A DNA stretch of 64,000 nt from Ruminiclostridium herbifermentans (GCF_005473905.2 NZ_CP061336.1:620001-684000); one strand, 5' to 3'. Shown: positions 44,824 to 54,381, numbered from the stretch's first letter. A program made the numbers and translations. The notes: generated by a model from the letters alone, not told the origin.

Positions 44824-46623
44824 ATGGACAGCAAATTAGATAGAATAGTATCAAGAATTGAGGAATATTTATTAGGAACATCCAATACGGTAGAAAAAGG
44901 AAGAAAGTTTGTAGAATGGATTCTTCTTGATGTTTTTGATAAAACTGAAAGCGAATTGGAGGATGATGATATTGAAAATGGTATTGGTGTAATAATATCG
45001 GATGGAAGTTATGATAAGGGTATTGATGCAGCTTTTATTTTTTGTGGTACTTTATATTTAATTCAGGCAAAATATGGGCTATCTCATTCGGAAGATAATG
45101 TTTATGCATTTATTTCAAAAATGGAGACTTTCTTAAATGATGAATATTGTCTAAAAAATAATAGTATTCAAAGAATAAGGGATTTATTATTTGATAGAGA
45201 CAAAGTAAATGACATTCAGATTTTCTACATAACTAATAATTTTATTGACGTTGATGTATTTGAAAATAAAGTTTCAAAATTTAATGAGGCATCTCCAGAA
45301 ATTTGTGGTATCAGTTGTAGGATGAGAATATTAGGACTTTTACAGATATTTGAGTATCAGGATGAGATGGCAAATGCAATTCCTTCAAAGTTTAAAGGGA
45401 AAAAGTCTGGCATTATAATAGAAAATCATTTTGAGAACAGAGAACATACAACAATAGTAGCAGAAGTAGCACTAAAGAATCTAGCTCAGTTTGTTAAGAA
45501 AGATAGAGAATACTTATTTTATTCGAATATTAGGAATTTTCTTGGAAGTAATAAAATTAATAAGAAAATTGCTGAGACATTTCATAATCCAAAGAACTTT
45601 TGGTATTACAATAATGGAATAACTATAGTGTGTGAAGATTATGAGTTGAAAAATGATTTTCAATTAACTATTGATACACCCCAAATTGTTAATGGATGCC
45701 AAACTGCAAGTGTTATATATAATCAATGGGAAGCTTTAAAAAGACCAAACAACTTAGAAGGTACAATACTTGTAAAAATAATAAGAGATACAAATAATAA
45801 AAGAGCAGATATTACTAGATATACTAATAGTCAAAATGCTGTAACAGGTAAGGATTTTTTTGCACTTGAATCATTTCAGAAAGAATTAAAAAAACAATTT
45901 GCTTATTTAGGATTTAACTATGAAATACAACGAAATGCTACAATTTTAAGAGAAGATAAGCAGAAGTATAAAGGTAATTCCAAATATGATTATTTGTTTG
46001 ATAAATCTTTTAAAAGCAGAAAGTGTACTATGATTGCTAAAGAAGTAATACAAGCATATGTTTCAGGGATACTTTTAAACCCTGCAAAAGCAAAAAGTAT
46101 CGGAGATTATGTGCCTGGTGGTCAGTTCTATAACAATACATTCAATGATTCTACTCCTGAAGACCCAAGATACTATTTATTCCCATATGCTATAATGTAT
46201 TACAGTAGAAATATACTAGAACATAAGAAAGATGATAAGTTGAGAGCATCTAATTTGCTATTTATTTCTCTTTATTTTAGAACAATTCTTAAAATTTTTA
46301 ACAAAATAGATTTATTTAAAGAAGAAGTATTTAGTATAAAAGATTATCCTGATAAAAAGAAAATTATAGAATGTTTTGATACTCTATTTATTTCATCAGA
46401 ATATAATATAGCACTAATAAAACTAATAGAAAATATTATGGAACAAATATATGACGATTCTACAGTTATTGAAGTTATTGGAGAAAATCTTCCTAAGTTT
46501 TTGAAAAATACTATAGAGAGTGAACGTATAGTTAAAATAATTAATTTTAAAATTGAGAATCGACTAAATAAAAAAGACAGTATAGCATTAATTGACGATA
46601 TAAAGGATATTTTCAATCTGTAA
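44824..46623 (+). CDS. AIPR family abortive-infection phage-resistance protein
   Basis: This 599-residue cytoplasmic protein matches the AIPR family: FENREHTTIVAEVALKNLAQ, FYSNIRNFLGSNKINKKIAE, NFWYYNNGITIVCEDYEL, then the core TPQIVNGCQTASVIYNQW, KIIRDTNNKRADITRYTNSQ and QNAVTGKDFFALESF. Family members confer abortive infection; the enzymatic basis is not established in what I can cite. The N-terminal 180 residues look like a nuclease-type fold (ISDGSYDKGIDAAFIFCGTL, then YLIQAKYG), with the D..(Q/E)xK pattern of restriction-like enzymes (GIDAAF..IQAKYG). GGAGG precedes ATG 44824. It is the clearest defence gene of the element and the likely selective benefit. Confidence 0.88.
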   Translation: MDSKLDRIVSRIEEYLLGTSNTVEKGRKFVEWILLDVFDKTESELEDDDIENGIGVIISDGSYDKGIDAAFIFCGTLYLIQAKYGLSHSEDNVYAFISKMETFLNDEYCLKNNSIQRIRDLLFDRDKVNDIQIFYITNNFIDVDVFENKVSKFNEASPEICGISCRMRILGLLQIFEYQDEMANAIPSKFKGKKSGIIIENHFENREHTTIVAEVALKNLAQFVKKDREYLFYSNIRNFLGSNKINKKIAETFHNPKNFWYYNNGITIVCEDYELKNDFQLTIDTPQIVNGCQTASVIYNQWEALKRPNNLEGTILVKIIRDTNNKRADITRYTNSQNAVTGKDFFALESFQKELKKQFAYLGFNYEIQRNATILREDKQKYKGNSKYDYLFDKSFKSRKCTMIAKEVIQAYVSGILLNPAKAKSIGDYVPGGQFYNNTFNDSTPEDPRYYLFPYAIMYYSRNILEHKKDDKLRASNLLFISLYFRTILKIFNKIDLFKEEVFSIKDYPDKKKIIECFDTLFISSEYNIALIKLIENIMEQIYDDSTVIEVIGENLPKFLKNTIESERIVKIINFKIENRLNKKDSIALIDDIKDIFNL

Positions 46624-46808
46624 AATTAAAATGTTACAGTTCTAAAATAGTATATATTTGCTTACAGATATGTTTGAAATAATCTTGAATGTATGATGCT
46701 TACAAGAATTTAAAGTAGAAGACTATAAATTTTATTATTGTTAGTTTTTGAGTAAAGTCTTTTATGGATTGAATATTTGAAGCATAATAAATAAAAAGGG
46801 AGTTAATT

Positions 46809-46970
46809 ATGGGGAAATTATTAAAATTAGTATTATTTTTTATCATTTGTGCGATTGTATTTTGGCTGTTAATTCCTATATTAAATATTTTTAGTATGTT
46901 AGCAAAAATCAGTTTAGTGATGGCAGGTTTTGTTTTCTTAGTGTTTATATTTAAAAAGATGTTTTTCTGA
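46809..46970 (+). CDS. 53-residue two-helix membrane peptide
   Basis: The product (MGKLLKLVLFFIICAIVFWL, then LIPILNIFSMLAKISLVMAG, ending in FKKMFF) has two hydrophobic helices and basic ends. AAAGGGAG lies 6 bp before the ATG. It follows the AIPR gene by 185 bp on the same strand and could be a membrane partner of it or a small toxin. Confidence 0.6.
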   Translation: MGKLLKLVLFFIICAIVFWLLIPILNIFSMLAKISLVMAGFVFLVFIFKKMFF

Positions 46971-47098
46971 TATTAATTTTAATAGCATGTTAAAAATCAG
47001 TCTTAATTATTCTCACAGTGGAATTTACCAAGATTTGAGGTTGAAGAAGTTTTTTAATGCTAAGAAATATATAAAAATCTGTGTATATAAATCATATG

Positions 47099-47208
47099 TT
47101 TTCATAGACAGTTGATTTTACAAGAAAATAGCAGATATTTGCTGATAAATGAGCATAAATTACCTATATAACTGTCTATGAAAGTTGAATATGATTTCGT
47201 AGACAGTT
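47099..47208 (+). promoter_or_regulatory. Three half-sites, candidate res region
   Basis: A 14-bp word occurs three times before the serine recombinase gene: TTTCATAGACAGTT (47100-47113), its exact inverse AACTGTCTATGAAA (47170-47183) and TTTCGTAGACAGTT (47195-47208). Between the first two is a near-palindrome TAGCAGATATTTGCTGA (about 47130-47146), which could be the crossover site. Confidence 0.6.
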
Positions 47209-47244
47209 ATAATTATATCATAATCAATGAAAGGAATTGATACT

Positions 47245-47895
47245 ATGATATATGGATATATGAGAATTAGTACTCAGAAGGAAAAACAGACTACAGACAG
47301 GCAGAAAATAACACTAGAACAATATGCAAATGATAATAGATTTACTTTTGATAACATTGTAGAGGAACGAATAAGCGGAACAATTAAAGCAGAGAACCGA
47401 CAAGTATATAGAGACTTAAAGACTAAGACATTACGACAAGATGATATTTTAATAATCACCGATTTGGATAGATTAGGCAGGGATGCAGATGATGTAATTG
47501 CGGAATTAAAGGATTTAAAGAGTAAAGGAATTAGAGTTATAGCCTTGGATATTCCATATATGAATGAATATAACAAGGCACAGGACAGTAGCATATATAA
47601 TATGGTTGTTGATATAGTAATAACTTTAAAAGCACATATGAGCCAACAGGAGAGAGAAAAAACAGTAGCAAGAATAAACCAAGGATTAGATGCAGCAAGA
47701 GCCAAGGGAACTAAATTAGGAAGACCACAAGCAGAATTACCAGATAACTTTATTAAAGAGTATAAAAGGTTTAAGGATGGCAAGTATGGAGATATGACAG
47801 CAACGGGTTTTGCAAAGTATCTGGGAATAGGTCGAGCAACATTGTATAAATATATTGATATATATAAAGAAGCAGAAGAGGAGAAGGGGAATTAA
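47245..47895 (+). CDS. Serine recombinase (resolvase/invertase family)
   Basis: This 216-residue protein has the catalytic N-terminal domain with Ser9 (MIYGYMRIS), the conserved DLDRLGRDADD and Arg-rich dimer helix (EREKTVARINQGLDAARAKG), and a C-terminal HTH (TATGFAKYLGIGRATLYKYI). Size and layout are those of plasmid resolvases and invertases rather than large integrases. The 14-bp sites just upstream are likely where it acts and may also autoregulate it. I chose ATG 47245, with AAAGGA upstream. It may resolve element multimers. Confidence 0.9.
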   Translation: MIYGYMRISTQKEKQTTDRQKITLEQYANDNRFTFDNIVEERISGTIKAENRQVYRDLKTKTLRQDDILIITDLDRLGRDADDVIAELKDLKSKGIRVIALDIPYMNEYNKAQDSSIYNMVVDIVITLKAHMSQQEREKTVARINQGLDAARAKGTKLGRPQAELPDNFIKEYKRFKDGKYGDMTATGFAKYLGIGRATLYKYIDIYKEAEEEKGN

Positions 47896-48108
47896 ACCCT
47901 TCTTTTTAGTTTGTCTAAGGGCAGAGGGGTATTTTACAAATATCGAATAGTTAATTATTTACATATGTTATCATTGCACATTGAGGAATCGACTACAGTT
48001 ACTGTATGAGCGACTTAGAAATATTATCATTATTATTTACATTATATTGAAAATTCCATATTGCAACGATACAATAAAGTAAAATATTGTTAGCATGGAG
48101 GGATAAAA

Positions 48109-49303
48109 TTGAATAAACGATTACAAGGGTTTATAGCTGGTCTTTTAGTATGCTGTTTAATATTAGGTACTACTGTTTTATCAGCAGGAGTAACAAAAAC
48201 TATTAAAGCGGTTTTTAATCAAGTTACTGTAAAAATTGATGGTAAAGCTGTAAGCGGTGACAATATAACTTATAATAATAATGTATATGTAAGAGCTGAC
48301 AAGATTAGTGAATCATTAGGTAAGGCTTTTAACTGGGATAAAAAGAAGAATACCATTATAATTAATAATTCAAATTTTGAGAATCAAAGAGATGTTGTTA
48401 CATTTAAAAGCTATAGAAGCTAATGTACGACTTATTCTCAAGAAACAAAATTCAAGTATTTTAAAATCTGATTTACAGAAGGTTACAAGTATTTATATAA
48501 CTAATACCAAAGTATCATCCTTAGATGATTTAAAGTATCTTGAAAATTTGAAGGAATTATTTCTGTGTAATTGCCAAATTTCAGACATAACAATTCTTAA
48601 AGATTTAAAAAAATTACGAACTATTAATATTTCAGGGAATAATGTTTCTGACATAACACCACTAAGTAGTTTGAATGAACTTACAAATTTATATCTTGAT
48701 GATAATAAAATATCAGATTTATTGCCAATTAAGCAATTAAAAAAATTGCAAAAATAAAGCTTTTACGGGAATGAAATCACTGATATCACACCACTTAAAA
48801 GCTAACCAAACCTAAAAGGAACTTCATATTTGATTGTTGACAATAATAATAAATATTTTTATTTAGGCGATAAGTTTGTACTGATTTTTATAATTGATAA
48901 CAAAAGATATCTGTTAAATCCTGATAATCAGAGTTGTTTTATTGATGATTCAGGTAATGTATATTTAAGAAGCATCGTAAGCATTTTAAGAGTCTTTGAT
49001 AAAGCTTATAGCATAAAACCAAGTGAATCTCCATTTGTAGACGGGGTATTAAATACAGATTTAAAGAAACAATATACTACTCAAAAGAAAGTTTACTTGG
49101 ATGCTACAAATTACTATAATAATGGAGAAATAAATTATCATGAAGAAAAATATCAATATTCGTTTAATCCTGAAGGGCAAACTGGGTGTAAAACATTATT
49201 TAATCAATCATACTTCCCTTTAACAACTATTCTTAAAACATTTAATATTAATAATTCCATTGATTTGGATTTAAAAAATAAATATATAATATTTACTTTA
49301 TAA
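48109..49303 (+). pseudogene. Broken secreted LRR protein with copper-amine-oxidase-like repeats
   Basis: One gene in three pieces. The start (TTG 48109, GGAGGG upstream) encodes a signal peptide and one CAO-like repeat (NNNVYVRADKISESLGKAFN, then WDKKKNTII) and hits a stop at 48423. After a frameshift near 48410, four internalin-type LRRs follow (LENLKELFLCNCQISDITIL, LRTINISGNNVSDITPLSS, and so on), with in-frame TAA at 48755 and near 48805. The rest (to 49303) is a C-terminal CAO-like domain (NVYLRSIVSILRVF, FNQSYFPLTTILKTFN). It was a cell-surface protein of the same general kind as that at 6710. Confidence 0.8.
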
Positions 49304-49413
49304 TCATTTACGACTTCTCAGAAACGGAGGGCATCTTTGTTTGTCTACCTTACTGAAAGTACCCATTATTGTTTTTTGGGTAGTTTTAAGTGAGAATAAT
49401 TGTGATATAATAT

Positions 49414-49467
49414 CAGTGGATATGACTAATTTTTCTTCCTAAAAGATAAGGTTAGTCCACTGATTTA
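49414..49467. repeat. Right-end inverted repeat with the left-end motif
   Basis: CAGTGGA-TATG-ACTAA (49414-49429) and TTAGT-CCACTG (49452-49462) are inverted, and AGTCCACTGATTTA (49454-49467) equals the left-end motif at 38837-38850. These are probable protein-binding arms of the attachment site. Confidence 0.6.
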
Positions 49468-49508
49468 TAAATCAAGTGATTTCGTGTAAGCCACTAATAT
49501 CAAGCGTT

Positions 49509-49577
49509 GTAGTCTAATGGATAAGACGGTGGATTCCGGTTCCACTGATACGGGTTCGATTCCTGTCCGGGACGCCA
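49509..49577 (+). repeat. attR: 69-bp copy of the tRNA-Arg 3' part
   Basis: Identical to 38706-38774 at all 69 positions. The first six tRNA bases are replaced by unrelated sequence, so it cannot fold an acceptor stem and is not a functional tRNA gene. A hairpin and T-rich tract (about 49600-49637) downstream look like the original terminator of the chromosomal tRNA gene. Confidence 0.92.
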
Positions 49578-49746
49578 GAAATGATTAATAAGTAGAAAGT
49601 GCCAGTATCCGTAAGGGTTTTGACACTTTTTATTTTTTGATAATGTGGCTTTAAAGTAACGAATCCGCCAGACTATATTATTAGCAACTGAAGTCAAGAA
49701 TTAAAAAAGCTTATGAAATATAATTAAGACATCAGGAGGTTAGAAA

Positions 49747-50661
49747 ATGTATGAGGCTGAAACAATTATGGCAGTGCAAAGAATGCAAGAATATATAGAG
49801 GCAAATATTTTGAAAAAAATTACTTTAAAAGAATTAGCTAATGTGGCAGGATATTCACCTTGGCATGCTGCAAGATTATTTAAAGAGGCTACTGGTAAAG
49901 CTCCATTTGATTATATTCGAGCATTAAGACTTACTAAAGCGGCATTGTTACTTAGAGATAGTAATGAAAAAATTATTGATGTAGCAATTGACTTTGTGTT
50001 TGATTCACACGAAGGCTTTACAAGAGCATTTTCAAAGGAGTTTGGTATGCCGCCTAGTAAGTATAGTAAAAGTACACCGCCAATAAAGTTGTTTATGCCA
50101 AGTAAAGTTTTTGAAACCTACCGAGTATTTCATAAAGGAGAAAAAGAGATGAGCAAAGAAAATAATACTAAATCCGTATTTGTACAGGTAATTGAGCGTC
50201 CTGCACGAAAGGTTTTGTTAAAGAGAGGAATAAAGGCAACTGAATACTTCGCATACTGTGAGGAAGTAGGCTGTGATGTTTGGTCAGTATTAACAAGTGT
50301 GAAAGAGGCGCTATATGAGCCTATTGGAATGTGGCTCCCAAAGAACCTTATAAAAGAAGGAACCTCTCAATATGTTCAGGGAGTCGAAGTTCCGTTGGAC
50401 TATGCAAATAAAATACCTGAAGGGTATGAATTAATAGAATTGCCACCTTGTAAACTAATGATTTTTCAAGGGGAAGCATATAATGATGATGATTTTATGG
50501 AAGCAATCGATGAAGTTTGGAAACATATTGAAAAATTTGACCCTACAATTTATGGCTATAAATGGGCACCAGAAGCTGCACCAAGATTTCAGCTTGCACC
50601 AATGGGCTATAGAGGGTACATTGAGGCCCGTCCTGTTGAGGCCATAAATGAAGGTCGTTAA
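49747..50661 (+). CDS. AraC-type regulator with GyrI-like effector domain
   Basis: The 304-residue protein has an N-terminal AraC double HTH (KKITLKELANVAGYSPWHAA, RLFKEATGKAPFDYIRALRL and FVFDSHEGFTRAFSKEFGMP) and a C-terminal GyrI/effector-binding beta domain (FVQVIERPARKVLLKRGIKA, ending in APMGYRGYIEARPV). This Rob/SoxS-related fusion senses small amphiphilic or antibiotic-like molecules in known cases. GGAGG precedes the ATG. It sits just outside the integrated element and is original chromosome. Confidence 0.9.
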   Translation: MYEAETIMAVQRMQEYIEANILKKITLKELANVAGYSPWHAARLFKEATGKAPFDYIRALRLTKAALLLRDSNEKIIDVAIDFVFDSHEGFTRAFSKEFGMPPSKYSKSTPPIKLFMPSKVFETYRVFHKGEKEMSKENNTKSVFVQVIERPARKVLLKRGIKATEYFAYCEEVGCDVWSVLTSVKEALYEPIGMWLPKNLIKEGTSQYVQGVEVPLDYANKIPEGYELIELPPCKLMIFQGEAYNDDDFMEAIDEVWKHIEKFDPTIYGYKWAPEAAPRFQLAPMGYRGYIEARPVEAINEGR

Positions 50662-50754
50662 TTATTTTTCTAATCATTGAGTCTTTTTATTTATAAGATA
50701 GCTGTTAGTAGATATAAAAAGAAGAGATTTTATATAGTTTAAAATAAGTAACAG

Positions 50755-50788
50755 CACGATTAAACTTTGCAGTTTAGTCGTGTTTTAT
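50755..50788 (+). terminator. Terminator after the AraC/GyrI gene
   Basis: CACGATTAAACT (50755-50766) pairs with AGTTTAGTCGTG (50771-50782), then TTTT. Confidence 0.85.
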
Positions 50789-50882
50789 TATGAAGAATTT
50801 TTAAATTAAGCATGAAAGCAATAGCTTATTCTTATATTGAGATACTTTAATTTCATATTCACCTGCTCAAACAGGTACTCAT

Positions 50883-51010
50883 CTATGCCAAAGTAGAAAC
50901 CCACTTTTTCTTATTCTTTCCCTGCTTTTCCTTGATAAGCTCACTGGAAAGGTTCTCAAAGAACTCCTTCTGTGTCTCTGCCTTAACCAGCATGTCAATC
51001 AAAAGCATTA
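50883..51010 (-). pseudogene. C-terminal gene fragment of unknown origin
   Basis: Leftward, a 41-codon frame reads LLIDMLVKAETQKEFFENLS and ends GKNKKKWVSTLA. It is richer in G and C than its surroundings and has no RBS. It looks like the tail of a protein from a mobile element; no family is recognised. Confidence 0.4.
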
Positions 51011-51209
51011 ATAGCGGTAATGTAAATGCTTAAAAATGATACCACTCACAGTAGAAAGAGTTTAGACTTAATAGCTTGTTTACTTATATATTATGAGAAT
51101 ACAAATATTACAAAAAACTACAAAAATTGAATTGATATAAAAGGTATTTGGGTTTTTATATAGAATTATTTAAAAAACTAAGTAAGCTTAACTAGAAGGA
51201 GTAAACATC

Positions 51210-52010
51210 ATGGAAGAGAACAGCAGGCTAGAAAAGGGATATTTAAAAATGCAAGAGGTTTTAGGAGAGTCAGAAAACAATGCTAACAACAGCTTAAATA
51301 CCATATTTCCAGATTTAGAAAAATATATGGTTGAGTATGTATGGGGTGAAATCTATACTAGAGAGGCTTTAGATATAAAATTTAAAGAAATTGCGGTAAT
51401 TGCAGCATTAACGGCTATTGGGAATGCACAAGAACAGCTAAAGCAGCATTTAAATGGAGCGCTTAATGTTGGCTGTACCATTAACGAAATAAAAGAAATT
51501 TTGCTTCAAATGTCAGCGTTTGCTGGTTTTCCAGCGTGTATTAATGCAATGAACCTACTAAGAACCGTATTAGCTGAACGAATGAGCAAAGGCATAGAAG
51601 ATGAAATTGGCATTGAGCCAACAAATGAAATATCACCTATGGATAGGTATAAAGTAGGTTCACAGGTGATGTCAGAATTAGACAGCGGGCAAGTAGAACT
51701 TTTAGAAAAAACATATAATGACTTTTCAACGGAACTGGTAAATCTTGTGGTTTGCGGTCAAGCCGATATTACAGCAAGAAATAACATAGACAAAAAATAT
51801 AGAGAAATTGCTTCTATTTCTGCTATGACTGCTCTAGGTACTGCTCAGTCTCAGCTAAAAACACATATTAATATGGCTTTAAATATAGGGGTAACACCTG
51901 AGCAGATAAAAGAAATAATGCTTTTGATGACCGCCTTTTCTGGTTTCCCATCAGCCATAAATGGAATGAATATATTGATGGCGGTATTAGAAGCTAGGAA
52001 ACAGCGGTAA
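51210..52010 (+). CDS. Carboxymuconolactone-decarboxylase family protein, two domains
   Basis: This 266-residue protein carries two CMD/AhpD-like domains: KEIAVIAALTAIGNAQEQLK and GCTINEIKEILLQMSAFAGF, then REIASISAMTALGTAQSQLK and GVTPEQIKEIMLLMTAFSGF. The halves are clearly homologous, so it arose by internal duplication. Neither half has the CxxC of peroxidase-type AhpD proteins, but both keep the QLKxH His helix of the decarboxylase branch. It probably acts on a small carbonyl compound. AAGGAG precedes the ATG. Confidence 0.88.
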   Translation: MEENSRLEKGYLKMQEVLGESENNANNSLNTIFPDLEKYMVEYVWGEIYTREALDIKFKEIAVIAALTAIGNAQEQLKQHLNGALNVGCTINEIKEILLQMSAFAGFPACINAMNLLRTVLAERMSKGIEDEIGIEPTNEISPMDRYKVGSQVMSELDSGQVELLEKTYNDFSTELVNLVVCGQADITARNNIDKKYREIASISAMTALGTAQSQLKTHINMALNIGVTPEQIKEIMLLMTAFSGFPSAINGMNILMAVLEARKQR

Positions 52011-52461
52011 ATCAACCGTTCTTACTCGAGTAAATGAAATCACAAAATCAGTATTCATGCAAGATTAAAGTTGTTCAACAAGCTTTAAGCTGTTATTGAA
52101 GGGTCTGCTGTAAGAAATATTTTCTGTATACGGAATGCACACAGCTTAGAGGATATACCTCTCTCGCATGCTGATGCAAAACAACAATTTCTGTATACCG
52201 ATGTCTTGTTACAAGAAATAGTAAAAGTTAGAAACATAATAAAATTTTGAAACTCAGTTAGAAATAGATGCTAGAGCAATAGGTGAAGAACAACTATTGC
52301 AGGTGATATAGCGAAAGCAATTATCTGTGATTATTGACATTAGGCAGGATGGTCGGCGTAAGTGCTTGTTCTGATAAAATTTCAGCAGTCAATATGGACT
52401 ATTTTCAATAAAAGATGGTAAAATTAAAAAATGACTAATAAACAAATGAGGATGTTAAACA
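52011..52461. other. Intergenic region, nothing firm
   Basis: No gene is supported in these 450 bp. The word TTTCTGTATAC occurs twice (near 52121 and 52189). The DusB promoter is not obvious. Confidence 0.4.
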
Positions 52462-53433
52462 TTGAAAATAGGAAACGTTGAATTAAAAAATAGAGTTTTT
52501 TTAGCACCAATGGCAGGGGTTACTGATATGCCGTTTAGAGTGTTATGCAAGGAGCAGGGCTGTGGTCTTGTTTATACTGAAATGGTCAGTGCAAAGGGAA
52601 TGCACTATAATGACCAGAAAAGTACTCAATTAACACTCCTTGATGAAAAGGAGAAGCCTGGTGCTGTGCAAATATTTGGTTCTGAACCGGAAATATTAGC
52701 AGAGGTAGCGGCAAGGCTGGACAAATCGGATGCTAGTATAATTGATATTAATATGGGCTGTCCTGCCCCTAAAATAACAAAAAACGGTGAGGGCAGTGCT
52801 TTGATGAGAAAGCCAGAGTTGGTGGCAAGGATTGTAAAGGCTGTTTCAAGTGCTACTCAGAAACCAGTTACGGTAAAGATACGTAAGGGATGGGACGATA
52901 CGACTGTTAATGCTGTGCAAATTGCTCAGATAGCTGAAGAAAATGGTGCTTGTGCAGTTGCAGTTCATGGAAGAACTCGTGAACAATACTACAGTGGAAA
53001 AGCTGACTGGGATATTATAAAACAGGTAAAGAAAGCAGTTTCTATTCCTGTAATAGGAAATGGCGACGTGTTTGGTCCTCTTGAAGCAAAACGTTTATTT
53101 GAGGAAACGGGCTGTGATGCAATAATGGTAGGCAGAGGTGCTCAAGGGAATCCTTGGATATTTAATCAAATTAATAGTTACCTTGAAGAGGGAAAATTTA
53201 TTCCATTACCTACAGCCCAGCAAAAAATAGAAATGATTATCAGGCACATGAATATGCTGATAGACCATAAAGGAGAACGAACAGGAATACTTGAAATGAG
53301 ATCACATATAGCTTGGTATATTAAAGGCTTGAGAGATGCAGCTCATACTAAACAAAGGATTTTTACACTAACGGATAAAGAAGAAATTTTTAGTGTTCTT
53401 CAGAACTTTTTAATTCGTCAGGAAAATACTTAG
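52462..53433 (+). CDS. dusB: tRNA-dihydrouridine synthase B
   Basis: This 323-residue FMN enzyme reduces uridine to dihydrouridine in tRNA D-loops. Motifs: FLAPMAGVTDMPFR near the start, DINMGCPAPKITKNGEGSAL with the catalytic Cys, KPVTVKIRKGWDD, AVHGRTREQYYSGKADWDII and the FMN-phosphate site IPVIGNGDVF with GCDAIMVGRGAQGNPWIF. The start is TTG with GAGG about 11 bp upstream. Its 3' end overlaps the convergent amidase gene by 44 bp. Length is normal. Confidence 0.96.
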   Translation: MKIGNVELKNRVFLAPMAGVTDMPFRVLCKEQGCGLVYTEMVSAKGMHYNDQKSTQLTLLDEKEKPGAVQIFGSEPEILAEVAARLDKSDASIIDINMGCPAPKITKNGEGSALMRKPELVARIVKAVSSATQKPVTVKIRKGWDDTTVNAVQIAQIAEENGACAVAVHGRTREQYYSGKADWDIIKQVKKAVSIPVIGNGDVFGPLEAKRLFEETGCDAIMVGRGAQGNPWIFNQINSYLEEGKFIPLPTAQQKIEMIIRHMNMLIDHKGERTGILEMRSHIAWYIKGLRDAAHTKQRIFTLTDKEEIFSVLQNFLIRQENT

Positions 53434-54124
53434 CTAAAATATCTTCTATTCCAAGGACTATCTGATTTGCACATTTTTTTTGGAAACTGGCAGTGGTTAA
53501 TAGCTTTGAGTCTTCTTTATTTGAAATGAAGCCAATTTCAAGCAATATAGAGGGCATGTTTGTATAACGCAAAACATATAGATTAGGACGTGGCATAAGG
53601 TCTCTGTTTCTTTCGCATAAGTCACCTATTTGTGATTGCATTATTCTTGCTATATCCTCGCCAGTTTCTGAATAAGGATTATATGTTGTTAAAACACCTC
53701 TTTGTGAAGGATCGCTGAAAGAGTTGTTGTGAATACTGACAAATAGTTTGCAAGCCTTTTCGTTTGCTATTTTGATTCTGTCTTCTAGGCTTACAAAAGT
53801 ATCATCATTTCTAATCATAAGGTAACTTATATTTTTTTCTTTTAAAATTTTTTCTACTTGTAAGGCTATAGCCAGTGTAATATCTTTTTCTTGGATGGAG
53901 CCATTAATTGCACCTGGCTCCCAGCCACCATGACCAGCATCTATTATAACGGCTGGAGGCGGCTCTATGGGCTTCATAGAAAACTCTGAAGCTATTGAAT
54001 TAGGAAGAATATTTTTTATAGAAAAGCCGTTTTTAGCAAGAAATGTGATTATTGATAACAAAATAACGGCAACTGAAAGCAAAGCTATTAAAATTTTAAG
54101 ACTACGTTCACTTGGTCTTTTCAT
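53390..54124 (-). CDS. N-acetylmuramoyl-L-alanine amidase (Amidase_3, CwlD-like)
   Basis: The 244-residue protein has an N-terminal membrane helix (LKILIALLSVAVILLSIITF) and a zinc amidase domain: VIIDAGHGGWEPGAING (His and Glu ligands), FVSIHNNSFSD (second His) and the catalytic Glu in SILLEIGFISNKED. This is the layout of CwlD, which trims muropeptides for spore cortex. GGAGG precedes ATG 54124; upstream in-frame starts have none. A cortex role is inferred from similarity. Confidence 0.92.
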   Translation of the reverse strand: MKRPSERSLKILIALLSVAVILLSIITFLAKNGFSIKNILPNSIASEFSMKPIEPPPAVIIDAGHGGWEPGAINGSIQEKDITLAIALQVEKILKEKNISYLMIRNDDTFVSLEDRIKIANEKACKLFVSIHNNSFSDPSQRGVLTTYNPYSETGEDIARIMQSQIGDLCERNRDLMPRPNLYVLRYTNMPSILLEIGFISNKEDSKLLTTASFQKKCANQIVLGIEDILAKYFPDELKSSEEH

Positions 54125-54381
54125 ATATCCTCCATTGCTAACTTTTGACACAAAATAGCGTCATAAAACCTTATTGACCTTATACGTATTTTTCTGAAAT
54201 TTAAAATGTTATATATCATCTAATAACCGCTTATGCTGATATTCGGGTGAAGTTTGCATAAATTGTTAATACTTTGAATGGCTATTATTACAGTCCATCA
54301 TGTAATTAAGCAGTGTTTTTAATTATCCTTTTATATTTTTAATGCGAAATAGCATTATATATTTTAACACAAGAAAATAAA

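Larger units (their letters stand above)
38706..49577 (+). mobile_element. 10.9-kb integrative element in tRNA-Arg(CCG)
   Basis: The element is bounded by a 69-bp perfect direct repeat: the tRNA 3' part (38706-38774) and a copy without the 5' end of the tRNA (49509-49577). A tyrosine integrase gene lies 142 bp inside the left end. Cargo: helicase-like ATPase, hairpin cluster, small membrane proteins, cloverleaf-leader gene, AIPR protein, serine recombinase with candidate res sites, damaged LRR gene. No relaxase, capsid or conjugation gene is seen, so it is best called a non-autonomous integrative element or defence island. The perfect repeat suggests recent integration. Confidence 0.88.

Noticed and set aside
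49509-49577. Second tRNA-Arg gene
   Set aside because: The first six bases of the acceptor stem are replaced, so it cannot fold; it is the attachment-site copy.
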